64,000 nt of DNA from Sediminibacterium salmoneum NBRC 103935 (GTDB lineage Bacteria; Bacteroidota; Bacteroidia; Chitinophagales; Chitinophagaceae). The stretch covers positions 2,518,934-2,582,933 of the forward strand of contig NZ_KI866530.1 of assembly GCF_000511175.1 (NCBI RefSeq), read 5' to 3'. The position numbers were made by a program, and so were the translations under genes. The notes under the pieces are model-generated. The model saw only the letters and a program-made list of their open reading frames with translations. It was not told where the DNA came from and did not search any database. Each line of letters begins with the position of its first letter. Position 1 is the first letter of the stretch. Below, piece by piece: positions 53,759 to 61,441 of the stretch.

Positions 53759-54658
53759 ATGGAAAATAACACTTCACTACAACAGCAACTACTGGAGGCC
53801 GGCGTACACTTTGGTCACCTGAAAAAGAAGTGGAATCCAAAGATGTTGCCTTACATCTTTGCTGAGAAAAAAGGTATTCACATTATTGACCTTAACAAAA
53901 CTGTTGACTACCTACAGGAGTCTGCAGCTGCTATTAAGCAGATTGCTAAGAGCGGTAAGAAAATCATGTTTGTTGCTACCAAGAAACAAGCAAAAGAAAT
54001 TGTTACTGAATGCGCTAAGCGTGTAAACATGCCTTATGCTACAGAGCGTTGGTTAGGTGGTATGCTTACCAACTTCAACACTGTTCGTAAGAGTGTGAAG
54101 AAAATGCAGAGCATTGAAAAAATGTTGGCTGACGGAAGCGCAGAAAGCTTAACCAAGAAAGAAAGATTAACCCTTTCCCGCGATAAGGATAAGATGGAAA
54201 AAGTATTGGGCGGTATTGCTCAGTTGGGCCGTCTTCCTGCAGCATTATTCTTAGTTGATATTGGTCACGAGCATATTGCTTTAGCAGAAGCTAAGCGTTT
54301 GGGTATTACTACTTTTGGAATGGTTGATACCAACTGTGATCCTAATAAAGTTGACTTCGCTATTCCAGCGAACGACGACGCTACTAAGTCTATTGCTATC
54401 ATCACTAACTACATTGTTGCTGCTATTGCAGAAGGTTTGGCTGAGCGCCAGGCTTCTAAAGATGAAGAAGAGTCTGATGACAACAACAATGAGAACGAAG
54501 CAAGAGCTCGTCGTTTGGAAGCTGAAGCACAATCTGAAGCTGGTCGTGGTGGAAGAGGCCGTGGTGCTGCTCCTGCCGGTGGTCCTGGTGGTGCTCCTAA
54601 GCGTCGTACTCCGGCAGGTGGCGGTAACCGCAGACCTGCAGGTGGCGGAGCCAGATAA
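53759..54658 (+). CDS. rpsB: 30S ribosomal protein S2 with extended Arg/Gly-rich tail
   Basis: The core (about 1-235) is a standard S2: GVHFGHLKKKWNPKM, TERWLGGMLTNFNTVRKS, and DTNCDPNKVDFAIPANDDA. The protein is 299 residues because of a C-terminal extension (about 245-299) that is acidic at first and then rich in Gly, Ala, Pro and Arg (GRGGRGRGAAPAGG and following). Such low-complexity tails occur on several proteins in this window. It is followed by tsf after 34 nt. Confidence 0.96.
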   Translation: MENNTSLQQQLLEAGVHFGHLKKKWNPKMLPYIFAEKKGIHIIDLNKTVDYLQESAAAIKQIAKSGKKIMFVATKKQAKEIVTECAKRVNMPYATERWLGGMLTNFNTVRKSVKKMQSIEKMLADGSAESLTKKERLTLSRDKDKMEKVLGGIAQLGRLPAALFLVDIGHEHIALAEAKRLGITTFGMVDTNCDPNKVDFAIPANDDATKSIAIITNYIVAAIAEGLAERQASKDEEESDDNNNENEARARRLEAEAQSEAGRGGRGRGAAPAGGPGGAPKRRTPAGGGNRRPAGGGAR

Positions 54659-54692
54659 GCTTTATTATTGAATCTTTTAAATTGAAATAATT

Positions 54693-55529
54693 ATGTCAAC
54701 TGCAACTATTACAGCTGCCGATATAAATAAATTACGTCAGGCCACTGGTGCCGGTATGATGGATTGTAGAAAAGCTTTAACTGAAACCAATGGTGATTTT
54801 GAAGCTGCGATTGATTGGTTACGTAAGCAAGGCCAGAAAGTGGCTGCTAAGCGTAGCGACAGAGAAGCAAAAGAAGGAGTAATCATTGCTCGTACTTCTG
54901 CTGACAACAAAGTTGGATTTGTCGTTTGCATTAGCTGTGAAACCGACTTCGTTTCTAAGAACGCTGATTTCGTTGCCTTCGCTACTTCTATTGCTGATGC
55001 AGCGGTTGCCAACAACGTTAAGAGTGCTGAAGAACTAAACGAAGTAAGCATCAATGGTGCTAAAGTTGCCGATATGATCAACGATAAGTTGGCTGCGATT
55101 GGTGAAAAAATTGGTGTTGCCAAGTTCGAAAGAATTGAAGCTCCTTATGTTGCTTCTTATATCCACGGTGCAAACCGTATGGGTGTATTGGTAGGATTAA
55201 GCGCTGAAGCTCCTGAAGCTGGTAAGGACGTAGCTATGCAGATTGCTGCTATGAATCCACTTGCTGTAGATGCGAACAGCATCCCTGCTGATACCATCGA
55301 AAGAGAAAGAGCGATTGTGTTAGAAACCATGAAAGCTGATCCTAAAATGGCTGGCAAACCTGAAGATATGGTAGCTAAAATTGCTGAAGGCAAATTGAAT
55401 GCATTCTTTAAAGAGAATACATTACTTGCTCAGGCATTTGTAAAAGACGGTTCTATTACTGTTGAAGCTTACTTAAAGAACGCTGGTAACGTCACTGTTA
55501 CTGAATTCAAGCGTGTTGCTTTAGGTTAA
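54693..55529 (+). CDS. tsf: Elongation factor Ts
   Basis: The guanine nucleotide exchange factor for EF-Tu, 278 residues. The N-terminal domain reads ADINKLRQATGAGMMDCRKAL and the core has the ETDFVSKNADF motif contacting EF-Tu. Last gene of the ribosomal run, followed by a strong terminator. Confidence 0.97.
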   Translation: MSTATITAADINKLRQATGAGMMDCRKALTETNGDFEAAIDWLRKQGQKVAAKRSDREAKEGVIIARTSADNKVGFVVCISCETDFVSKNADFVAFATSIADAAVANNVKSAEELNEVSINGAKVADMINDKLAAIGEKIGVAKFERIEAPYVASYIHGANRMGVLVGLSAEAPEAGKDVAMQIAAMNPLAVDANSIPADTIERERAIVLETMKADPKMAGKPEDMVAKIAEGKLNAFFKENTLLAQAFVKDGSITVEAYLKNAGNVTVTEFKRVALG

Positions 55530-55556
55530 GTTTAATTACAATTAGAAAAATATAGG

Positions 55557-55583
55557 TCCCGCAGCTATGCTGCGGGATTTTTT
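55557..55583 (+). terminator. Terminator of the rplM-tsf operon
   Basis: TCCCGCAGC and GCTGCGGGA form a perfect 9-bp stem with a 3-nt loop, followed by six T. The T tract reaches the stop codon of the convergent gene. Confidence 0.93.
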
Positions 55584-56115
55584 ATTTGGCAACAATCTTA
55601 TTTTTCCATTGAGTTTCGAATTTGGTATGGAAGTCTGTTGACGCTAGTGCAATAAGCGTACTACCTCCTGCCCATAATGATATAGCACTCCAAAAATTTT
55701 CGTGAACATAAGCAAATCCAAGTCCATAAGCAACGAATCCAATAATTTGACTGGTGGCTCTCAACAATTGTTTTCCAGTAGTTAATTTTCTAATCCCATC
55801 TATTTTATCAAATAGAATAGTTCTGTTGGCTTTAACGGTCAAATCTTTTAGCTCAATAGTGTTTTCATTGATTTTGGTGATTCGTGCTTTGAAAACAACT
55901 CGCGTATAGCCAGTATCTAATGGTTGTATAAATACAGCACTGGGTCTATTTTCATACTCGTTATTCAATTGTTTAAAACTAATCAATACTTTATCCCCTT
56001 CTTTAATGCGAGTTGATTTGCCGTTTTTGCTGTTGGTTTGTTCTATCACCCATTCTTGGGCCAATATAGTATTGCTAAAATAAATGCAGAGCAGGAACAA
56101 GAGATATCTTTTCAT
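55582..56115 (-). CDS. Secreted or membrane hypothetical protein, 177 residues
   Basis: It begins with a signal peptide (MKRYLLFLLCIYFSNTILAQ). The mature protein has a beta-rich part (TRIKEGDKVLISFKQL; TGYTRVVFKARITKINENT; IELKDLTVKANRTILFDKID) and two hydrophobic segments near the C terminus (IIGFVAYGLGFAYVH; SAISLWAGGSTLIALA). No family recognised. Convergent with tsf and sharing its terminator region. Confidence 0.65.
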   Translation of the reverse strand: MKRYLLFLLCIYFSNTILAQEWVIEQTNSKNGKSTRIKEGDKVLISFKQLNNEYENRPSAVFIQPLDTGYTRVVFKARITKINENTIELKDLTVKANRTILFDKIDGIRKLTTGKQLLRATSQIIGFVAYGLGFAYVHENFWSAISLWAGGSTLIALASTDFHTKFETQWKNKIVAK

Positions 56116-56232
56116 GAATGATTTTTTACTAACCTAACTAAGTTTTGGATTACATTTTTTATTTATTCGTTTGGGGTTTAAAAATGATTTCATTTAACAA
56201 TTATTCAATAAAAAATGGAATTAGAATTCAGT

Positions 56233-56263
56233 TTGGTGACTCATTAAAAAATAAGGTTATTTG
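56233..56263 (+). promoter_or_regulatory. Possible promoter of pyrH
   Basis: TTG at 56233-56235 and TTATTTG at 56257-56263 are about 21 nt apart, a weak match to the -33/-7 pattern. It lies 21 nt before the pyrH start. The rest of the 169-nt gap shows nothing clear. Confidence 0.3.
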
Positions 56264-56284
56264 CAGTATAAACAACCTCTAGCT

Positions 56285-57001
56285 ATGCTACCAAAATTCA
56301 AACGTATCCTCTTGAAATTATCCGGAGAAGCTTTATTGGGCGATCAAAGAAACGGTGATCCCTTTAACCCCAAAATCATTGAGCAATATGCGCATGATAT
56401 TAAAAGGGTAACTGATCTGGGTGTTCAAGTGGCCATTGTAATTGGTGGTGGAAATATTTACAGAGGGATGAACGAAGCTGACAGTGGCATTGAAAGAGCG
56501 CATGGCGACTACATGGGAATGCTGGCAACTGTAATTAATGCCATGGCCATGCAGGCGATGTTGGAAAAAATAGGGGTTTATACCCGTTTGCAAAGTGCGA
56601 TTAATATGGAGCAGGTGGCTGAGCCTTATATCCGCAGAAAAGCTTTGCGTCATTTAGAAAAAGGACGTGTAGTGATTTTTGGTGCAGGAACCGGTAATCC
56701 CTACTTCACTACAGATACAGCTGGTTCTTTAAGAGCCATTGAAATGAAGGCGGATGTTATTCTGAAAGGTACACGTGTAGACGGCATCTACAGCGCAGAT
56801 CCTGAGAAAGATCCTACCGCTACCCGTTTTGAAAAATTGGGCTTCCAGGAATGTATTTCTAAAAACCTGAAAGTGATGGACATGACAGCTTTTACCTTAT
56901 GCATGGAAAATAAGCTACCCATTATTGTTTTCGATATGAACACCCCGGGTAACCTCTTACAGGTTGTGGAGGGGGCCAATGTAGGAACGCTGGTAAGCTA
57001 A
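56285..57001 (+). CDS. pyrH: UMP kinase
   Basis: It phosphorylates UMP to UDP, essential for pyrimidine nucleotides. The 238-residue protein has the amino-acid-kinase fold motifs [13 protein letters not shown] at the N terminus, [25 protein letters not shown], and [12 protein letters not shown]. The start at 56285 fits the family N terminus; eight more codons upstream are open. The frr gene that often follows pyrH is absent here and a TolC-family gene follows instead after 57 nt. Confidence 0.96.
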   Translation: MLPKFKRILLKLSGEALLGDQRNGDPFNPKIIEQYAHDIKRVTDLGVQVAIVIGGGNIYRGMNEADSGIERAHGDYMGMLATVINAMAMQAMLEKIGVYTRLQSAINMEQVAEPYIRRKALRHLEKGRVVIFGAGTGNPYFTTDTAGSLRAIEMKADVILKGTRVDGIYSADPEKDPTATRFEKLGFQECISKNLKVMDMTAFTLCMENKLPIIVFDMNTPGNLLQVVEGANVGTLVS

Positions 57002-57058
57002 TTGCCCGTTCGTGTAATAATACCCTATGATTCATCAACCGTTGGTAATTTAGACCTG

Positions 57059-58363
57059 ATGCGTAAATTAATCCTATCATTCCTGTTAATTCCGATGGCT
57101 GCCCAATTTGGGTTTGGCCAAAACAGATTAAGCTTATCTGATGCAGTGTCCATTGCATTAAAGAACAGCTATAATATTCAGCTGGCTAAAAACAATGTAG
57201 AGATTTCTTCCATCAACAATCATATGGGTGTAGCTGGTGGACTTCCAACCGTTACTGCAACAGTGAATGATGTAGAGAATATTACCAGCATTGATCAGAA
57301 GTTTCCGGATCCTTCCAGAAATGTTACTAGAAGCGGCGTTTCTTCTAATAATATGAATGCCAACGTTACAGCGGGCATTTTACTGTTCAATGGATTCAGG
57401 GTAAAAGCAGCCCAACAAAGACTGGCTGAATTGCAGAAGATGAATGAAGACATGCTGAATGCGCAGATTCAAAGCACCATGGCTGCTGTTATGACCAGTT
57501 ATTACGATGTGGTTCGCCAGCAGAATCTTTTAACTACGATTGAAAAATCTATTGAAGTTTCTCAGCAAAGAATTGATGTAATTAAAAGCAGAAAAGAAGT
57601 AGGTCTGGCCAATAATGCCGATTTATACCAGGCTCAGATAGATTTAAATGCATTGGTGCAATCCAAGCAGGCACAACAACTGATTATTGATCAGGGAAAA
57701 ACCAACCTGCTGAGTTTGTTATTTGTGAGTCCTGATACAACTGTTGTTATTAGTGATACCATTGTTGTGGATGAGAAAGTAACCCTTAGTCAAATTAAAC
57801 CTTTGGCTTTGAAGAATCCTCAGATTGCAGCAGCAGAGCAGCAAATTAAAGTGAATGAATTGCTCGAGAGAGAAACAGCTGCTTTGCGGGTACCAACATT
57901 ACGCGCTACAACCGGCTTTAACTTTACGAATACCAAGAGCGGGGCGGGTTTCATTTTAGAGAACAGAAGCTATGGCCCATTTCTGGGTGTGAACCTGGCC
58001 ATTCCAATCTACAATGGTTTAATCAGCAAGAAGCAACAGCAGGTAGCAGAAATTAATACCCGAAATGCTAAAGTACAAAGAGACCAGTTTTTATTGAACA
58101 TTGAAACAGGTACGGTTCGTACTTATCAGGCTTATAGCAATGCTTTGGCGCAGTTAAAAACGGCCAAGGAAAACCAATTGTTGAGCAAACAACTGTTAGA
58201 CCTGGTGATGCAGCGCTTTCAATTGGGACAGGCCACCATTATTGATGTGAAACTGGCTCAGCAAAGTTTTGAGAATGAATCCTACAGATTGGTTAACTTG
58301 GCATTCACAGCCAAGGTTGCCGAAGTAGAACTAAAGCGACTGGCAAATATTATTGAGCCATAA
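57059..58363 (+). CDS. TolC-family outer membrane protein
   Basis: A 434-residue outer membrane efflux protein with a signal peptide (RKLILSFLLIPMAAQFGFGQ). Long helices with the alanine/glutamine/glutamate pattern of TolC and a repeated architecture are visible (AVSIALKNSYNIQLAKNNVE; AKVQRDQFLLNIETGTV). Unlike the TolC gene at 10.6 kb it has no adjacent adaptor or pump gene. The start at 57059 is set by the signal peptide. It is followed by the aminotransferase gene after about 10 nt. Confidence 0.9.
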   Translation: MRKLILSFLLIPMAAQFGFGQNRLSLSDAVSIALKNSYNIQLAKNNVEISSINNHMGVAGGLPTVTATVNDVENITSIDQKFPDPSRNVTRSGVSSNNMNANVTAGILLFNGFRVKAAQQRLAELQKMNEDMLNAQIQSTMAAVMTSYYDVVRQQNLLTTIEKSIEVSQQRIDVIKSRKEVGLANNADLYQAQIDLNALVQSKQAQQLIIDQGKTNLLSLLFVSPDTTVVISDTIVVDEKVTLSQIKPLALKNPQIAAAEQQIKVNELLERETAALRVPTLRATTGFNFTNTKSGAGFILENRSYGPFLGVNLAIPIYNGLISKKQQQVAEINTRNAKVQRDQFLLNIETGTVRTYQAYSNALAQLKTAKENQLLSKQLLDLVMQRFQLGQATIIDVKLAQQSFENESYRLVNLAFTAKVAEVELKRLANIIEP

Positions 58364-58373
58364 TTTCAACATA

Positions 58374-59522
58374 GTGTCTGTTGCTATTCAATCTAAACTA
58401 CCTCAGGTAGGTACTACTATTTTTACGGTAATGAGTCATCTGGCTAATGAAGCTGGTGCAGTAAATCTGGGACAGGGTTTTCCGGATTTTTCTATGAGTG
58501 CAGAACTAACCAGTCTGGTTAACAAAGCCATGCAGGATGGGTTTAATCAGTACACCCATATGAATGGGTATCCTCCCTTGGTAAAAGCTTTGGCGGCAAA
58601 AGCTAATAAACTATACAATGCATCCATTGATGCAGCTGCTTCTATTACCATTACACCGGGTGGCACTTATGCCATTTATACTGCACTAACAACGGTTTTG
58701 CAACCCGGAGATGAAGTGATTGTTTTTGAACCAGCCTATGATTGTTATATTCCCACTATTGAGTTGAACAAAGCCATTGCTGTTCCAATTCAATTGCAGT
58801 ACCCCAATTATGGAATTCCCTGGGATGAAGTAAAAAGCAAAATCACTTCGCGCACCCGAATGCTTGTGATTAATTCGCCTCATAACCCAACAGGTGCAGT
58901 ACTTTCAGCGGAAGACATGCAAATGCTATCCGGTATAGTGGAAGGAACCAATATTATTATACTTAGCGATGAAGTGTATGAACATTTAATTTTTGATGGG
59001 ATTGAGCACCAGAGTATTTTAAAATACCCTCAGTTATTCGAGCGGAGTTTTGTTTGCTTCTCTTTTGGTAAAACCTATCATTGTACCGGATGGAAACTGG
59101 GCTACTGTATGGCTCCCGAACAGCTAATGAAAGAATTTAGAAAAGTACACCAGTTCAATTGTTTTACCTGCCCTACACCTCCACAAGTAGCATTGGCAGA
59201 ATATATAAAAAATGAAGATGCTTATTTATCTCTTGGTCCATCCATGCAGACGAAGAGAGATTATTTCAGGGTTTTAATGCGGGATACGCCATTTACTTGC
59301 ATTCCATCTCACGGCAGTTATTTTGAATGTTACAGTTATGCCAGCTTCAGTCAATTATCCGATAAAGAGTTGGCCATTAAACTCACCAGAGAGTTTGGTG
59401 TAGCCACCATTCCGGTTTCTGCTTTTTACCAGAATGGCCAGGACAATAAAGTGCTTCGTTTTTGTTTTGCCAAATCAGAAGGAACTTTAGAAAAAGCGGT
59501 AGAGGGGTTGCGTAAACTTTGA
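58374..59522 (+). CDS. PLP-dependent aminotransferase, methionine aminotransferase-like
   Basis: A fold-type I aminotransferase of about 382 residues resembling YbdL/kynurenine aminotransferase-type enzymes, which transaminate methionine and aromatic amino acids with 2-oxo acids. Motifs are VNLGQGFPDF, PGGTYAIYTAL, INSPHNPTGAVL, LSDEVYEHLIFD, and the PLP lysine in SFGKTYHCTGWKLGY. The start is uncertain: GTG at 58374 is preferred to a TTG seven codons upstream. It is probably co-transcribed with the preceding TolC gene. Confidence 0.88.
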   Translation: MSVAIQSKLPQVGTTIFTVMSHLANEAGAVNLGQGFPDFSMSAELTSLVNKAMQDGFNQYTHMNGYPPLVKALAAKANKLYNASIDAAASITITPGGTYAIYTALTTVLQPGDEVIVFEPAYDCYIPTIELNKAIAVPIQLQYPNYGIPWDEVKSKITSRTRMLVINSPHNPTGAVLSAEDMQMLSGIVEGTNIIILSDEVYEHLIFDGIEHQSILKYPQLFERSFVCFSFGKTYHCTGWKLGYCMAPEQLMKEFRKVHQFNCFTCPTPPQVALAEYIKNEDAYLSLGPSMQTKRDYFRVLMRDTPFTCIPSHGSYFECYSYASFSQLSDKELAIKLTREFGVATIPVSAFYQNGQDNKVLRFCFAKSEGTLEKAVEGLRKL

Positions 59523-59565
59523 TTGCACATATTTGTCCAGTTTTGACTTCTATTTGTTCAATTAA

Positions 59566-59970
59566 ATGAACACTATTGTTTATTTCTTTACTGTGTTGAA
59601 AAGCAGTAAAAAAAATACTCATCGTGGGCAGTTGCTGAAGCGTCTGGTTGCCGAGAATGGCATATCTATATCTAAGCTGGTAAAAAAAGTGGGCATCAGC
59701 AGATCCAGCTTTTACAATCATATTGAAGATCCGGATTTATCAGTTGATATTTTAATAAAATATGGTCAGGTTTTGCACGTAAACATTCTGGATATGATTG
59801 CTCCATTGGATGGTCAACTAATGTCGGATGCGCTTACTTATTATCCAATGGAAGAAGAACCCAAGAACCTGCGAGAAGCTAATTTAATTATTCAGTCTCT
59901 AAGAAAAAAGTATATCGCTTTATTGGAGGAGAACAAATTATTATTGGAACAGCTCAATCAGAATAATTAA
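59566..59970 (+). CDS. Small helix-turn-helix protein with C-terminal coiled coil
   Basis: A 134-residue protein. A helix-turn-helix is visible around 25-60 (LLKRLVAENGISISKLVKKV; GISRSSFYNHIEDPDLSVDI), followed by a C-terminal coiled coil (about 110-134) rich in L, E, K and N. The layout is that of a small XRE-like regulator. It starts 43 nt after the aminotransferase gene and is followed after 1 nt by a LuxR-type response regulator, so the two are probably co-expressed. Confidence 0.75.
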   Translation: MNTIVYFFTVLKSSKKNTHRGQLLKRLVAENGISISKLVKKVGISRSSFYNHIEDPDLSVDILIKYGQVLHVNILDMIAPLDGQLMSDALTYYPMEEEPKNLREANLIIQSLRKKYIALLEENKLLLEQLNQNN

Positions 59971-59971
59971 A

Positions 59972-60646
59972 ATGAATTCTGACTCATTTAAAATAAGATT
60001 ATTATTTGCCGATCATCAGGAAATATTTCTTGATGGGCTAAAGCAATATTTTGGGTCTTTGCAAAATGTAGAAATAGTTGGGCAATGCGGTATTAATCAG
60101 GATCTGTTGAATGAAATAGCGAATAGCAAGCCCAATCTGGTTATGCTGGATGCGAATCTTCCACATATACATTTGCCTTCTTTGGTACAATCCATTCGGA
60201 ATCTGGATGATAACATTTTGATTTTTGTTCTGTACAGTCATTACAGTGAAGAATTACTTCTGCGTATTCTTTCTGCAGGTGTAAATGGAATTGCCACTAA
60301 ATATATTACGAAAACCGAATTGGAGACGGCCATTTTTCAGCTGCTCAATCTTCAAAAATTCTTTTGTGTTTTCACAGCCGTGCATTTGCAGCAATTGATA
60401 CAAACCAATCGTTTTCATCCACATGTAAAAATATCCGAACCGATTTTTACGGACAAGGAGAAAAACATACTACAGTTGTTGGCAGCTCAATTAACCAGCA
60501 AGGAAATTGCTGAACGGTTGGGCATGAGCAGCAGAACCGTAGAGTCTTACCGAAAGTCCATGCAAGAAAAAACCGGCTCGAAAAATTCGGCCGGCTTAAT
60601 CCTGTATGCTATTAAAAATGGAATTATTCCTATTCAGGAAGTTTAG
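59972..60646 (+). CDS. LuxR/NarL-type response regulator with atypical receiver
   Basis: A 224-residue regulator. The receiver domain keeps the phosphoacceptor aspartate (LVMLDANLP) and the conserved lysine (GIATKYITKTEL), but one of the two N-terminal acidic residues is replaced (LFADHQE instead of ADDH) and the usual Thr/Ser strand reads FVLYSHYS. The C-terminal LuxR HTH is normal: LAAQLTSKEIAERLGMSSRT then VESYRKSMQEKTGSKNSAG. No histidine kinase is adjacent. It is convergent with the AIM24 gene with no gap between stop codons. Confidence 0.88.
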   Translation: MNSDSFKIRLLFADHQEIFLDGLKQYFGSLQNVEIVGQCGINQDLLNEIANSKPNLVMLDANLPHIHLPSLVQSIRNLDDNILIFVLYSHYSEELLLRILSAGVNGIATKYITKTELETAIFQLLNLQKFFCVFTAVHLQQLIQTNRFHPHVKISEPIFTDKEKNILQLLAAQLTSKEIAERLGMSSRTVESYRKSMQEKTGSKNSAGLILYAIKNGIIPIQEV

Positions 60647-61438
60647 TTACCATCTACCGTCTCCGTCGAGCAGGTTGCCCAATCCTCCTAGAATACTTCC
60701 TTCTTCTTTTCTGGGTCCTACACCGTATTGTAGAATTCTGCCTGCCAATCGGCTGATGGGTAAGGTTTGAATCCAAACAGTTCCTGGTCCGGACAGGGTG
60801 GCAAAGAATAAACCTTCGCCTCCGAATATGGTGTTCTTGATCCCACCTACAAACTGAATATCATAATTAACGCTGGAAGTGAAACCAACAATACATCCGG
60901 TATCAATTTTCAGGGTTTCTCCGGGATGCAAGTCTCTTTTGAATACATGCCCTCCGGCGTGGAGAAAACTCATGCCATCACCTTCCAGTTTCTGCATGAT
61001 GAATCCTTCTCCTCCAAATAAACCCGTACCCAGTTTGCGCTGAAATTCAATACCTACGCTTACTCCCTTGGCTGCACATAAAAAACTATCTTTCTGACAA
61101 ATGATGCGATTGTTATACTGTGATAAATCCAAAGGAATAATCTTTCCGGGATAGGGTGAGGCAAAGCTTACCCTGCGTTTACCATGGTTCACATTGGTAA
61201 ATGCGGTCATGAATAAACTCTCACCCGTTAGCATTCTCTTTCCGGCATTCAACAGCTTTCCAAAAATGCTGTTGTTTTGATGTGAACCATCACCGAACAT
61301 GGTTTCCATGATAACCCCATCGTCCATCATCATGAATGCACCCGGTTCGGCAATAGCCGTTTCATTATAATCTAATTCAACTTCAACAAACTGCATTTCC
61401 TCTCCAAAAATGCGATAGTCTATTTCGTGATTCTGCAT
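60647..61438 (-). CDS. AIM24/TIGR00266 family protein
   Basis: A 263-residue protein of the AIM24 family (TIGR00266), built of double-stranded beta-helix repeats: GEMQFVEVELDYNETAIAEP, then FMTAFTNVNHGKRRVSFASP, then IKNTIFGGEGLFFATLSGPG. The fold is known from tryptophan-RNA-binding-like proteins; the function is unclear. There is no signal peptide. It is transcribed from the same strand as the RND gene upstream with 3 nt between them, which suggests co-transcription. Confidence 0.85.
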   Translation of the reverse strand: MQNHEIDYRIFGEEMQFVEVELDYNETAIAEPGAFMMMDDGVIMETMFGDGSHQNNSIFGKLLNAGKRMLTGESLFMTAFTNVNHGKRRVSFASPYPGKIIPLDLSQYNNRIICQKDSFLCAAKGVSVGIEFQRKLGTGLFGGEGFIMQKLEGDGMSFLHAGGHVFKRDLHPGETLKIDTGCIVGFTSSVNYDIQFVGGIKNTIFGGEGLFFATLSGPGTVWIQTLPISRLAGRILQYGVGPRKEEGSILGGLGNLLDGDGRW

Positions 61439-61441
61439 GGT

